Assembly: GCA_024516035.1 (NCBI GenBank)
Contig: CM044960.1
Coordinates: 17,926,183 to 17,990,182 of the forward strand
Source: Bactericera cockerelli
Lineage: Eukaryota; Arthropoda; Insecta; Hemiptera; Triozidae
Direction: 5' to 3'
DNA length: 64,000 bases
In this document: positions 25,757 through 39,218 of the stretch, piece after piece
Layout of the letters: the number at the start of each line of letters is the position of its first letter
How positions within the stretch are numbered: the stretch's first letter is position 1
The notes under the pieces: model-generated
The model's database searches: none
The model's input: the letters and a program-made list of their open reading frames with translations, nothing else
Told to the model about the DNA's origin: nothing
Translations under genes and position numbers: made by a program

Positions 25757-28107
25757 AATTAAAATTGTTTAAATATAACACAGAGAGTAATTTCAATACA
25801 TTCATTTATAGTATCTATTTCTTTTTTGCGTGACCTATCCTTTCTCCTAAAAATGTTTACTATAGGTATTCTAGCTGAAGAAATTCTTAACGATATAAAA
25901 TTCATATGAAGAAAGTAAATTCACTTATTCCACATTCATATACAAAGTGGAAGTGTCTCCAAATTGGAACATTGAAAAATAACTTCATTCCTGTCTAGAA
26001 TTGAGAATGAGAAACGAGGGGCATTAAGAAAAGGAGCAAAAATGTGTCTTGAAAAGAAAATGTAGAAACAGAATGAAAGAAATATTGTGAGGACTGTGAG
26101 AAGTAGGAAAAACATTCCTTACATAATATTTATGTTAGTTTTTCATAACTTTCTTTATTGTGAAAGCACAGGTCCCAATTCTCCCAGGAAGTGTATACAA
26201 ACTCAAACATACAAAAACATATATGTATTTGAACAAACACACAAACATTCAGAATGGAGGAAATAGAAAGAAAACAGGAATCGATAGAGCAACGAAATAG
26301 CAAATACTAAGAGAAGGAGTAGTACAAACATAGACTTTTTTATAAAAGAGAAACGAATCAAGAAGTCAGCACTTACAATATTATTCAATAAGTAGGACAT
26401 AATATGATATGAGGGACAATTAAGTTAATTTAATTATGTCTAAGAACGATTGAGGCTCTCCTACTCCAGTTTAACAAATTGGAAAATAGGATGAATGTTG
26501 TCTGAATTCTGGAGTCAGTAATATATCTTCTGCCTGTGTATGTATGTATGTATAATGATTATTGGAGACTGGGGAGGCTCATGGTTTAACAAAAAGTTCA
26601 ATTACATACATTAAACTTGTTTTGAGTATAGCATAATAATAGGATTAAAATCTTCAGAAGAACAAATTATGAGTCGTATAGATATATTGATAGAGGGTTT
26701 TCTACTGCTATGTCATCAGCCTTATTACTACATAATTATCTATTGCTTTAATTAGCTTTAAGATTGGTGCAAGTGAAATAAATTCGAAACGTACTCCAAA
26801 AATGATCCAAATGGTATTTCTGGAATTTTTTAAACATAACAGGTAGCGTATAGAATGAAAGGGACAGATCAACCTATGTAGTCTCATACTTTATAGTAGT
26901 ATTTCGCTAGGTACGATAAAAGACATTTACACAAAGCTTTGGCGAACTTAACAGGGTTGGCGTTAGGAAGATCATCCAGTCGTAAAATGTGGAATCAGGA
27001 GTGTCAAAACCAACCAAACTCACCCATGAGCAAGAGGTTGACATATGCCGACACCAAGTAGGTTTAGGAAAAGTCAAAGTAAAAAGAGAAGAAGACTTTT
27101 CAGTAGTATAAATTTGGTTACAAAGGTCGAGTACTGTTGTTTCTGACAGACAATCTCCTCGTAACGACCGTTTTCTTGAATATATTCATGTAGGTACTGA
27201 TGAGTTAGGTGTAGGACCAGCTTCTATAGCTTTGCATTATACTGACGTGTGGAGCATGGGGACAAGTACTGCATTAGAAATATTACACCGGAGAGATGTT
27301 TACCCAGGTAAATGAGAGACTTGACAGGTGAATATAGAGAGAGAGAGAGAACGAGAGGCAAGAGAAAAGGGTAGACTATTCTGCAGGTAGGAAATATTCA
27401 TCTAAAGAAGATAATAAAAAAGAACATCATACCCTGTTACCGGAGATGAATATTTTATGCGAAACAAGAGCGAGTGCTCCACAAAAAAGCATAGAAACGA
27501 TAGTGTGCCCGTATAGTAAAAAGCAATACCGCCGCCTTATAGATCAGGAGAAAAGAGAAGGAGAAGATAAATATATAATGCATGACGCATTAAATGGTAC
27601 GATGAGAATAATGCAAAGTGAAATGGAAAATAATATAAAAGAGACACATAAAAAGGTTTTTTAATAAGTGAGGAGAAGGAGGGAGAAAGGAAAAGAAGGA
27701 TAAAGCTCTATTGGAATACCGACGCATCCATTCTTTACTTCATCCGATTCTATTTGTGTTTGGGATTGCAATAAAAACGTCCATACAAGATGTACGAGTT
27801 ATACAAGTATGCATAAATTCATTCCATGAGATCTACTGAGACTTGCACATTGTGTAACAGATCCCATGGGGTATACACGTGCTTACGTCATATTTATTTA
27901 TTTTTATTTCCATATAATCATGTTGTAGTATTATGTGCAACAATGACTTTGAAGTCCTGAGGTAGGTGGTTAATCACTTAACCCAGAAATATCATTCTTC
28001 TTTTGAAATCATTTTTTAAAAAAATCAAGGCCTAACAGCAGAAGGATATTTAAAAAAAGTCTGAATCAAAAGAGACCCAAAAGAAAAAAAAGAGGCTAGT
28101 CACTAAT
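25757..28107. other. Non-coding, 3' side of the coiled-coil gene
   Basis: AT-rich, with a GA run at 27336-27356. A 72-codon open frame at 27446-27664 has no recognisable motif and I do not call it. Confidence 0.55.
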
Positions 28108-28869
28108 TCAGGTACTTTTAAGTTTATTCATGAGAATCTCATGTTTTGTTTTGAGCTGCTCCACAAGGGTCCTCAGTGTTTCCAGACGTCCGTACAGCCC
28201 CACCACTGTGTTGTGGACGTTATGTATTGTCCTGCTCAGCTGCTCCTCCACACTGCACTGCATCATGTTGAAGTTCTTCTCAAACAGCGTGTATTCTGCT
28301 CTCATATCCTCCATCAACTTACGGAAAAACTCTACGTACCGGTCGAAAGCCCCTGTGCAAGCATCGATGTCCATCAGGTTGTTGTGTACGTATTCACTCA
28401 CATCCACGGTACGCATGAGTGTCGAAGCCTTGCCGTTCAGATCTTCAAACATTGCAGTGACCAAGTTTAAGTTGTTCTGATGGCGGTTCAGTTTGAGCCT
28501 CAGCTCAAATATTTCCTTCTTCAGATGTTTCACACAGAGGGGTGGGTGTTGCGTCACAGAAAACGCTGAGCGGAGAAAGTTCTGTAGCTGGTAGACACCT
28601 CTGAGAACTTCACCCGGTACAAGGCCAAGGAGTGGATGATTGTGCGGTAGAGTAACGTTCTGTCGATAGAAGTTGTCAATAGGATTTCCTCCCAGCTTTC
28701 TGTTTGAAACAATGAAAGGAGGTCTTTCGTTTCCGGAAGAACTGTTAACTATCTCAGCGCCACAGAGGTTTATCTCGAATGCCTCCGATGAGTTTAAGCT
28801 GATTTCTTTGGCTATTGGAGTGAAATTATCAACACCTTTATCAACATCATCATCCGAGTGAGATGTCAT
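28108..28869 (-). CDS. Single-exon coiled-coil protein, possibly Nup58-like
   Basis: A 253-residue open frame, distinctly more GC-rich than its surroundings, with an in-frame TAA 12 bases plus a few codons upstream of the ATG, so this start is the first available. Residues 1-60 are acidic, Ser/Asn-rich and probably disordered. 61-110 hold a conserved-looking GNPIDNFYRQ...LPHNHPLLGLVPGE segment. 112-150 and 176-250 are amphipathic helices suitable for coiled coil. The layout of residues 175-250 (YVEFFRKLMEDMRAEY..., then IHNVHNTVVGLYGRLETL) recalls the C-terminal coiled coil of nucleoporin p58/p45, but there are no FG repeats. That identity is inference from remembered family features. It could equally be another small coiled-coil subunit or a retrogene. 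A candidate AATAAA cluster on the minus strand is near 27895-27910. Confidence 0.6.
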   Translation of the reverse strand: MTSHSDDDVDKGVDNFTPIAKEISLNSSEAFEINLCGAEIVNSSSGNERPPFIVSNRKLGGNPIDNFYRQNVTLPHNHPLLGLVPGEVLRGVYQLQNFLRSAFSVTQHPPLCVKHLKKEIFELRLKLNRHQNNLNLVTAMFEDLNGKASTLMRTVDVSEYVHNNLMDIDACTGAFDRYVEFFRKLMEDMRAEYTLFEKNFNMMQCSVEEQLSRTIHNVHNTVVGLYGRLETLRTLVEQLKTKHEILMNKLKST

Positions 28870-30741
28870 GATGTTTTTATCACAATAAATTTATTTCAAT
28901 ACTCTTTAAATTTTGTTATTAAACCAACGTATGGATTAATAAAAAATATTTTAAAATTTGAACAATAAATGTCATAAATTTCAAATGTCTGGTCGATTTT
29001 TCATGCAGTTAACTTGCAAAAGCCCAGCATGACATGTTTTCATTACGAACTTACCAGTTTTAATCACGAGTCGACCTCAAAAGTTACCTATTATATAGAC
29101 TTTATATTTGCCTAGTTTCCTGCCCTAAACAGGGTTCAACATAACTATAATGGTATTTTAATATATTTTAATTATGGTTTTTTTTAAACCCCCATGTTTA
29201 CTTACGCTATACTATCCTCAGTAACGAAGTTTGTACCCAAACTTTTTTTTTATCTTAGCTGAAAAATTATAAATATGTAATAACATTATCAAATTAACAT
29301 TTTCTTTCTTTTCGACACTTTCTTAACTAAACAGGGATGAATGAATATTCATGTACTAAAACATTGAATATTTATACTTTCACTTGAAATTATTCATGGT
29401 TTGACGCCCTTGGTTTTTCATAAGGAAAAGTCAATATCTTTTATACTAGGTACCTACTGAATAAAAGAAAATAGAGTTCTCGTTAGAAAGACAAGGGTGG
29501 AGATAATTGTGTAAATGTCTAATTGTTTGATATATTTAGTGCAAAGATACAATGATACATCACACTCTGGGTTCCTGGTTCCTGTATCATTATAGTAAAT
29601 TATGAAAGATAATTTTCCATTACATATTGGAATATAGGTACTTAACTATTTTCTGTTTCATGACTGCTTCGTTATACTGACGCAACCTTCAAGATTTTCA
29701 TGTAACATCAAACCGACTTGACGGGATTTTCAGTAACCCTGTTATTTAATATCAAGGTTTTTTATGCTTATTAATTTAATTAAAAATTCAATGGAAGGAG
29801 AAATATTACAACAAGGGTATTAACATTTTATTAAATTAGGTATTTGGGAGGGAAAAGAAGTAGGAACCGTCTGATGTTACGCTTTGCAATATCTCATCCT
29901 CTTTGGTTTTTACATACCTACCTATGTTTCATTATAATCATAATCACAAATCAACATTGATTCTTTTGATTTGCTTAGCTAATTAATTATATTTCGTTGA
30001 AAATATTTCTGTAAAAATCCAAATCTTTAATCCATAAATCCATAAAACCCTTACATGTATACAAATCCCAAAGAAACTTTGTAATTCAATGTTTTTATGC
30101 TTCTACATCCTAATGTAGGTATGTACCGGATTCGATTTCCTATACATATACGAGTACGTAATTCTTCAAAAAAAAATTGTTCTACAATAGTTCAACTTTA
30201 TTTCTTTCTTCTTTTGTGTCATTACTTACTAACTATACATAGACTCTTAGTCATAACAGACCACTAGGATTCTCTCATTTCATTGACAAGCCTTTCCCGT
30301 CTGTATATTTAGGTATTTCACTAGAAATACCTAAATATACAGATAAATAGCGTTGAAAATCGTTCAACATAAAGGGAAAAGATCACCTGAAATAATTTCC
30401 ACCTCAAAGCTGTTGATACATAGAAGAGATTTAATTCCCTAAGACACTTGATCAAAACCTAAACTCAATAACCCTCATTTTCACCTTCGAGTTGTCCCTT
30501 CTTGAAACGTTGAGCTGAACATTCCCTAGACATTAAACCCCAGCTCGTAGCTCTCTGCCCTCAGAGGCTGAACAATTCAATCAAACTGAAAATGTTTACC
30601 TTTCATTTCCTTCAATCTCATCTCCTGAGTCTTCTAATTTCCTCTTCTTCCCCTCGCTCTCCTTATTCCATGAAACTTTCCCCACTTTCTCTACTTGGAA
30701 TTTCAACAGTTATCAAGCTAAGAAAACATTGAATTGACATT
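28870..30741. other. Upstream region of the coiled-coil gene
   Basis: AT-rich. The perfect hairpin at 30300-30343 is the only structured element seen; no clear promoter motif. Confidence 0.5.
30300..30343. repeat. Perfect 20-bp hairpin
   Basis: Arms 30300-30319 and 30324-30343 are exact complements around the loop ACTA. AT-rich; not followed by a U run that would mark a Pol III terminator. Confidence 0.9.
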
Positions 30742-31194
30742 TTGTGACTAAAGATACACAGCTTGTGACTAAAGATACCACAGCTTGTGACTAAAGATAC
30801 CACAGCTTGTGACTAAAGATACAGAGCTTGTGACTAAAGATACCACAGCTTGTGACTAAAGATACCACAGCTTGTGACTAAAGATACAGAGCTTGTGACT
30901 AAAGATACACAGCTTGTGACTAAAGATACAGAGCTTGTGACTAAAGATACCACAGCTTGAGACTAAAGATACCACAGCTTGTGACTAAAGATACAGAGCT
31001 TGTGACTAAAGATACACAGCTTGTGACTAAAGATACCACAGCTTGTGACTAAAGATACAGAGCTTGTGAATAAAGATACACAGCTTGTGACTAAAGATAC
31101 ACAGCTTGTGACTAAAGATACAGAGCTTGTGACTAAAGATACCACAGCTTGTGACTAAAGATACCACAGCTTGTGACTAAAGATACACAGCTTT
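30742..31194. repeat. Tandem array of 21/22-bp units, about 21 copies
   Basis: The unit is AGCTTGTGACTAAAGATAC followed by AC, AG or CAC. Mixing of the 21- and 22-bp variants shifts any reading frame, so the Val/Ser/Leu-rich open frame on the minus strand is a by-product. Copies are nearly identical, which indicates recent expansion. Confidence 0.95.
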
Positions 31195-31867
31195 TAACCA
31201 CGGTGGTTACAAAAAGGAAAATGTTTAAAACCTAGTGTCTTCCAGAAAATTGATTCGCAGCCGATTGTTTACTAATACAGTACTATATACCTACTATAAA
31301 ACTGAAAATATTTACTCTCTGGGGTGTCCTGTGCTTTATGGTGTGCATTAATATGCAACATTAAGTTCACATTTTCTATTTCGAAAATAAAACACAACTA
31401 TGATTGAAACAATAGCTGTTGTTCATAAATCCTGCAAACATTAGTGCAAGTACCTACCAATGTAGCACACTATTTCGCATAAAGTCTGAAAAAGAGAAGG
31501 GGATAGTGAACATGGCTTTCAGTACATAGCTTATAACATGAGTGCAGCAATTAATACCAAACCAAAACAAATAATTGGGTCAATAGTTCAACCCCAACAA
31601 TTTGTGACAAACAATTATGAAAATACGTCCATTTTTATTTGTGATTTATTTGGGACACAAAATGTGATTGTTACTCTAACACATTCAAATTACTGATTTT
31701 TACTTTCCACATTTATGATGAAAATTTGTAAATTTTCAGAGATGTTCGGTAGAAAAATATAAATTTCTAATGAATTGACGTTAAACACATTGGCCTTTTC
31801 AAAGGAAAGGTTTGTTTCGACCACAGATTCCAGATACGTAAAAAATACGTTATGTAAAAAATAATTA

Positions 31868-32054
31868 AGCCAGCGTCGATGGCGCTTTGAATGCACCGGT
31901 TTTCGTAGGATCACCGAAGTTAAGCAATATCCAGCGAGGTGAAGACTTCGTGATGCTGGTGAAGACATTCCGGCCAAACCCAAGTTGGGTGAGGTTAATG
32001 TGGGTAGCAGATTTGTGAGTTTTCTGCGAATGGAGGGTAACACCCCCGATGACC
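31868..32054 (+). repeat. 5S rRNA-derived SINE
   Basis: The head resembles the middle of 5S rRNA: TGAATGCACCGGTTTTCG, GGATCACCGAAGTTAAGC. It continues into a non-5S body GAAGACTTCGTGATGCTGG and the core CCAAACCCAAGTTGGGTGAGGTTAATGTGGGT. It is isolated here, not in a palindrome. Confidence 0.8.
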
Positions 32055-33171
32055 ATACAGTTGAAAGCGACGTTGAAAGATTTTTTTTTCTTCTAATTTC
32101 AGACATGCCCTATGATAGGAGTCTGAAATTTAGATAATTATACATACCTATTTATGTAGTTATGTAGGTACCAAAAAGTATGAATAATTCATAATACTAT
32201 CCACAATATCTACATGTCACAATATCTACATATTTGTTTCTCTGGTACATGCAAGAAACCTGAATGATAATAATATGCAAGTATATTTTATGCCTCAGAC
32301 GAGCACTAAGAAATGATTTTTCAATATTCCAACTAGGGTGTCAGTCATAGTCGGAAAATAGCCAATCACCATTTCATCAAATAAATTTTCAGTTACTGAA
32401 ATTTTGTATTAAATTTCTTTTTGAAAATCTAAATATATTCCAGATATGCAATAAGAAAAACGCAATGTTCACAAACATTGTAATAGCGACCGCAGCAAAG
32501 CACGCGGCAGCTCGTTAATACGAACATGTTTAGGTGGGATTTTGAAGCAGGAATTCAAGTATGCCCTGAGAGTACGAACCCATGATATTTATACCAATCC
32601 ATAGTTCAAGAACACCTTTTCCAGCTTTTAATTATTGAAAATTGAAAACACCACACCCAATCTCATCTCTCTCCCTCTTTCAATCTCTCTAGTTCCTCCC
32701 TTCCTCCCCCAAGTTCTTATTTACTTATTCCGTCTCTATTCATTTCACATGAAAACCAACAGGTACTGAACACATCCTCAAGGGAACTTCAGAGTTTTAA
32801 CAATATACGGGAATGATTGTGTACCAAACCTTCATCTGCACAAGATTACAGGGCCGGATGCTATTCTTCAGCTGATGAGGGTCTCTTTGAGTGTGCCACA
32901 TTTTTTTATGTGTTAAAATTGAGATACATTTGTAGAAAATCTATCTTTTAAATACACAAATTCAATATCCACATGAAATTACTTCGTATAGGCTAAATTG
33001 GCTTTCAACTGATAAAAAGCTGTTTGAAAATTAGAATCATAGATCCATGTATCTTGATAGCTTATACCTAATTTTTATTAAATATTTTCGCTAGAATAAT
33101 AATTATTCATTGTTCTTCTCGTATAGAATTTATCACGAGAACTCGGCTAACAGTTGGTTTGTACTCCCTCA

Positions 33172-33240
33172 TCTACTACTCATTTTTCCTCTCGAGGTAT
33201 GAGTGAACAGACAACATTACGCTACATGGTGGCTACATGG
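33172..33240 (-). repeat. SINE-B tail fragment
   Basis: ACTCATTTTTCCTCTCGAGG followed by TATGAGTGAACAGACAACATT is the family's tail without its tRNA head. Confidence 0.5.
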
Positions 33241-34567
33241 TGGCTACAGGTGTGGGTAATGTCACGACTGCTACAAGTATCGTGCTTGGAAACTAACACA
33301 TATGAAAATTAGGCTAGTGAACTCCTTTTTTTTTTAGGAATAATTATATTTTACGATATGTGAGTCCAGGTATTTAGGTATGAACAACATCAAAAAAGTT
33401 CATCAACAATGTAGGTATATTTTTTTTTTTTTTTTTGTCCTGGTAGTAAAATTTAATCAATCAGTTAAATTTGAATCGATCTGAATCAGTTACCACCAAC
33501 ATTTTAAATATTTTTGTCACATGAGAATCAGAAAATTTTAAATTGTAAGAAGACGTTGATGCTGAAATTTTCCTTTTATAAACAGAGCCTGATGATAGAA
33601 TATTTACTTACATTATGGGTGAGGAAAGTGCATAGTAACAAGCAGTCAGTAACATGATCATTCCTCCTAGCTACAGATTCCATGTGAGTTGGGTATTTTG
33701 TACAATCATTACTGCAATAATAATAACCAGATCATGTTTCATTGGGAACAGTAGGATATTTTCAAAACATCATCAACAATTTTACGCCTCAGACGTCGTA
33801 ATTAACTGACAAAATCGATGATTTTCCTTATAAATCGTATGCCATAAACATATATTTCACATTGCATACCTAGATATAATAACAGGCGCTCATACAATTT
33901 ATCCCTCGACAATACAATAACTTTCACCCGTACCTGTTCGACTTCATTATAATAGCACTTTGTTCATCTAATTCGCCCTCTATTTTCATAATTAATTCAT
34001 GTGTTTATCTGACGACTAAAAAAACAAAGCAGCCCTCAGGAGTAATCAGGAAACCGCTTGCCAAGGCGTTGCTTGATGAAAGACGTTTATAAGTATTGTT
34101 TTATATTGTGTAGTGCAAAAAAGTGGACAGCATAAAATTTTCCTCATACCTCAAAAAGATATCAGATACCACAAATCTGTGAGGTGCCCTAAAATGGGAG
34201 GCCGGTTCCATAAAGTTAAAGAAATTCAAAAATGATAGATTTAAACCATCTGGTGTTTGGAAACTTGTTCTCAAAAAAGTATGGTCTTCTACCGTTTGGA
34301 CAAAATTGAAAAAATTCAAACTGAAAACTTTGGCTTGAGGGTTTGGGGACCATTAGGCTTAGGCACTGAAAACCTGACTATCGAAAAATTTGAGTGATTA
34401 AATTTTACATTATGTGTTTTCTTTTCCATAGGATAAATAAAGTAAGAATGTGAGCAACGCAGATTTAGCAGTTGCATAGAGAGGGTAAGAGAAAAGTGTG
34501 CGAGACATGTTTTCGAAAACTGCGTACACCTCCTTACAGAAAAAATTGAGGATGACACCAGAGAGCT

Positions 34568-35490
34568 GTGGAAGGGGGAGGAGGCGAAGACTTGCGATAG
34601 TGGAGGGGGGAGGAGTAGACTTGCTTTTGTGGAGGAGGGAGGAGAAGGCTTGCTTTAGTGGAGGAGGGAGGAGAAGGCTTGCTTTAGTGGAGGAGGGAGG
34701 AGAAGGCTTGCTTTAGAGGGGAGAGAGTTGTTAGTGAGGAGGGAGGAGAAGGTTGCTTTAGTGGAGGGGAGAGAAGGTTGCTTTAGTGGAGGAGGGAGGA
34801 GAAGGTTTGCTTAAGTGTGGAGGGGAGGAGAAGGCTTGCTTAAGTGTGGAGGGGAGGAGAAGGTTTGCTAAGTGTGAGGGAGGAGAAGGCTTGCTTAAGT
34901 GATGGAGGGGAGGAGAAGGCTTGCTTTAGTGAAGGAGGGAGGAGTAGACTTGCTTTAGTGAAGGAGGGAGGAGTAGACTTGCTTTAGTGGAGGGGGAGGA
35001 GAAGGCTTGCTTAGTGGAGGAGGGAGGAGAAGGCTTGCTTGAAGTGTGGGGGGGGGGGGAGGAGAGGCTTGCTGAAGTGTGGGGGGGAGGAGAAGGTGCT
35101 GTTGGGGGAGATTCAATTGTGGGGGGGGGGGAGAAGGATTGCTTAGGTGTGGGGGGAGGAGAAGGCTTGCTGAAGTGTGGGGGGGGGAGAAGGCTTGCTT
35201 AAGTGTGGGGGGGAGGAGAAGGCTTGCTTAATTGTGGGGGGGGGAGAAGGATTGCTTAGGTGTGGGGGGAGGAGAAGGCTTGCTGAAGTGTGGAGGGGAG
35301 GAGAAGGCTTGCTTAAGTGTGGAGGGGAGGAGAAGGCTTGCTTAAGTGTGAGGGGGAGGAGAAGGCTTGCTTAAGTGTGAGGGGGAGGAGAAGGCTTGCT
35401 TAAGTGTGAGGGGGAGGAGAAGGCTTGCTTAAGTGTGAGGGGGAGGAGAAGGCTTGCTTAAGTGTGAGGGGGAGGAGAAGGCTTGAGGGG
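34568..35490. repeat. G-rich minisatellite, about 27-29-bp units
   Basis: The unit is AAGTGTGAGGGGGAGGAGAA followed by GGCTTGCTT, with variants. The last five copies (about 35345-35480) are essentially identical. The plus strand carries many runs of 4-10 G. The Gly-rich open frames across it are repeat artefacts. Confidence 0.95.
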
Positions 35491-38400
35491 GGGGGGTGAT
35501 CATGCGACGGAAGAACAGAACCAGAGGAGGAAGAGTGGAGACACAGTTGCTAAAAATAACGCGGGGATTTAGTTTTATAATGGAATTTCTTTCTTATTAT
35601 TTAATTTTCGATTTTTCTTTCAAGAACCTGAAACAAGAGCGAGGACTATAAATAAATAAACATCTCTCCGTGCTGGTCGCTGGACGGAAGGGAATAAAAT
35701 ACATTTAAAAGCTCTAAAATTTAGAGGAAGAGTGAAACTGGGGGTAAAAAACTTCGTCATTGCTATGAATAAGTAGCACAATTGAAAATACAATCCTTTA
35801 AGTGATGTAAAAAGGATTGCAGTGTTTTTTGTAAGAATAAAAAATAAGAAAATAATAATATTTGATACCTGGAAGGTATGATTGTTTCAAGTATTAAAAA
35901 AGTAATATGATTTTGAATTTTAGGTAATCAGTTTCGTTACATCCTGTAGATTCAACTTTACAAAGGTTCCTGTAATCTCTTTTCTTTTCCAGTTAATACC
36001 CCACGAGAACCAACCAACCTCTTGCAGAGTTAAGGACTAATCCCCAGTGACTTGAGTCTATTAGTCTTATCGTGCCCTGTTATCAAGTCCTCCCTTCCTC
36101 CTCTCCCATCAAGCACTGAAGAGGACATCACAAGACTGTGACAAATATTATCCCTTCTCTTTTCGTCTACACCAACATTTTTCAGGTACTTTACCCGTTT
36201 TTCATTTAAAAAAATCCATCTACCTGAGAAATATGAAATTCAATTAGATTTAATTCAATAAAAAAAATTATTTACTTTTCGCGTTCTGTTTTCTATTTCA
36301 AAATTAGGAGAAAAAATTGCCAACTTGGTCTGAAAAATGGAGTTTGTATCTTCTCCTTTAATTTTGAAGATTGGGTAAACATTTTTTTAATTACAACTTT
36401 GAAGTTTATTAACATTCAATTAATATAGGTAGAATATAATTATTATGGTTCATAATAATTATCTTAATTATTATTATTTTCATAATAATTATCTTAATTA
36501 TTATTATTAGGTATTAAACATTGGTCCACACAGTAGTAATCCTTTCTAATTAAAATAGAACTACATCGAATTATTTCTTCCTTTTGTTTTATCTTAACGT
36601 CTCTTCCAACATCTACATAGGTACCTACAATAAAGACGGCAATTTCTTTTTATACCACTGAGCTACTATCTGGGATTCACCGACCTAAGTAGCTAGATCG
36701 AAGAGGTGGAGTCTTAAGTATGACAATAATATAGAAAGTCAAGTTGGTGACTCACACAAATAATATAATATTATGATTACTTCCAGGTATTTTGAGGACG
36801 TCAGATGGTGAAAATTATATGAGAGATGGAGCTATTACTATTATAAGCAAAGTGCAAAACTACTAAATTATTCATAAAAACCTATTAAAGCTATTGAAAA
36901 TACAATAAATACTTTTTGCGCGAGAAATCAACGAAAAACTCAAAGCAGAACGAGAGAACGAGGAAATCATATTTCTTTTGATTCCTTCCAGAAAATCGAG
37001 AAGATGCTCCAAATTCGAATTCAAAGACCTGCATACTAAACTCATTTTTTATTAATTTTTAAATGAGAATTTCGCAATAGCGTCAGAGCATTTGAAGCTC
37101 GAAGCATGAAGGAATTCAGAAGTATCTTACTCGTGGTACATGGCAAGAGGGTTTCAAATTAGAGCATATTAAATAAAGTTGTGAGAAATACCTAATATAT
37201 TTATGTTTGCAGTAAGAATGTAAGATACATTACAAGTAGCTTAGGGATTTAACAGGGCAGGTTTAAGAGGGTAATTTTTTCACAAATATGTGGCAGACTA
37301 TCAAGCAAATCTTACTCGGTTTATAATTTCAGAATAAGTGCATACATACCTACAACAACCGTAGATATTACTAAAAGACAAAACCTTATCAAGAGCAGTT
37401 ATACATCTTCTTCCATGTTTCGATACGATAGACAAACCACGATTATTATGTCCGCCATTGTGTGCGTGACTTAATACACTTTAAAGTAGAAATACACAAT
37501 TGGAGCAATGTAGGTAGGTACCTAAGTATGAGTAAAGGCAATTATAAATTAAATAAATAAAGTTATTGCGCATTGAAAACAAATGCAGTTTTAATTCTAA
37601 TTACATAATGTATTATGTAAAAGCAAACCGAATCCATAATTTTAAAACTCAGAAATCTATACTTACCTACATCAAATTTACTATGCACAATTGCACATGG
37701 TATATTTAGAGCTTAGATGAATTGAAAATCGAGGGTCCAATTATGGACATTGTACCTACATAAAAATTAAATGAAAATAATATTTTGAAATTAGAATATA
37801 AAATTTTCATTTTCGCCAAAACTATTATAATGCTTTCTTACCTCAGGAAACTCGAAAGCAAAGTTAAAAGCTTTCAACTACTTTGAAAATGAACTTAAGA
37901 TTAAGATCATTATTGGTTAACGAGCTTTCTAAAAACGAGCAACAAGGCCATTTGAAAGTTTAAAGCTTTCAAAATTTCGACTAATCGTGTTGTGAGAAAC
38001 CTTTGATGGTTCTGCCAATGTCGGTCATTTGTAATTATTAAGAGTAGTCTTTGCGAGGGGGGTGGGGCCACGTCTCGACAAGGTTTGACGTTAAACTCAA
38101 AACGGAACATAGGAAGGGAAGGGGTGTAAGATTTGTTTTCAGTTTGTAAGATTTCTTTGAATTTGTGCTTAGTCTTTATGGTAATCCATGTAAACATAAT
38201 GTTTAGTTAACTTTGCGTGGCGTTATTGAAGGTATCTCGTCTATTGTTTTGATGAGTAGGAAAGTTACACACAAGGCTTATTTAATGATACTTTTGGGAA
38301 CTCAACATTATTTAGGCTAACATTTCGTAAACTCTTCATGTAACGTGGAAATATAAATTTTAGGATTCTGGGTACCTACTCTACTACCTAAACATCATTT

Positions 38401-39009
38401 CTAACAAATATTTGCCTTCTACTAATTAATACTGATCATGATAATGGTAGAGGTGCCCATCAGATAAAGTACTTCAGTTCCTGTTTCACTTCTTATAACT
38501 GTTGCTCCTCCTAAGTTATCACATATAAGGGGGGATGGGAGGAGGGGGAATTACACTGATAGCATGTCCTATATTCCTTTATACTCGAGAACCAACCCCT
38601 GCGATTTGAGTACCAAACTTGGTTAAAAGTACTTGGGATTGGTTCTACTCGCTTGGGTAAAAATAATTAAATACATTATGTTAGCCGACAAAAAATTAGA
38701 TTATTTGATGTAAAATTGCATTTTCTTTGTGTCAATAAATTTACTGTGGAACATTGAATACCAAAAAATGTCATTAAACATTAATGACATTTCTATACTG
38801 TGTACATAATTATATTCTAATAAATCGAAGCCAAAATATCGAATGGTGCTCATTATTACACATAGATTGTTCTATTGGATACCCAAAATGAGATTTGACA
38901 TGGTTCTGAGGGCACTTGTCACAATGCTGAACCTCTTTGAATAGACAGAGGTGGAAGTTCCATTTATAATAATTGTTAATAAATTTGAATAAACTTTATT
39001 TAGTTTTTA

Positions 39010-39218
39010 TAATAATAATAACACTATTTAGTGGAAGGTAACCACCAGGGGAGGTTAATGCTCAAAGCGTTTTCTACCACCTAACCCTCAGAGTCTTATA
39101 ATTATGTAGTCACAAACTCAAATTAATGAATAAAAATACATGCATTGGGTGGGATTTGAACCAACGGATCCCTAAGATACCTGGATTACCAGACTAGCCC
39201 GTTAACCACTTGAATTCT
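39010..39218 (-). repeat. SINE-D (tRNA-derived)
   Basis: The minus-strand head has CTAGTCTGGTAATCCAGG and GGTTCAAATCCCACCC as B box. The tail AAGACTCTGAGGGTTAGGTG recurs at 47912-48002. Confidence 0.7.

Larger units (their letters stand above)
31195..34567. other. Non-coding between the two tandem arrays
   Basis: Contains the isolated 5S-SINE, a SINE-B tail and a T run at 33419-33436. No gene seen. Confidence 0.6.

Noticed and set aside
27446..27664. A 72-codon plus-strand gene
   Set aside because: No recognisable domain, no homologous feel, no splice or poly(A) context; length is within chance for this composition.
30963..31145. Val/Ser/Leu repeat protein on the minus strand
   Set aside because: It is a translation of the 21-bp tandem unit and is broken wherever a 22-bp unit occurs.
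30742..31194. CRISPR-like array
   Set aside because: Units are contiguous with no unique spacers, and the context is eukaryotic.
31868..32054. A 5S rRNA gene
   Set aside because: Only part of the 5S sequence is present and it is joined to SINE body sequence; no complete gene or tandem array.
34498..35374. Gly/Glu-rich open frames
   Set aside because: Translations of the G-rich minisatellite, with no start context or codon bias.
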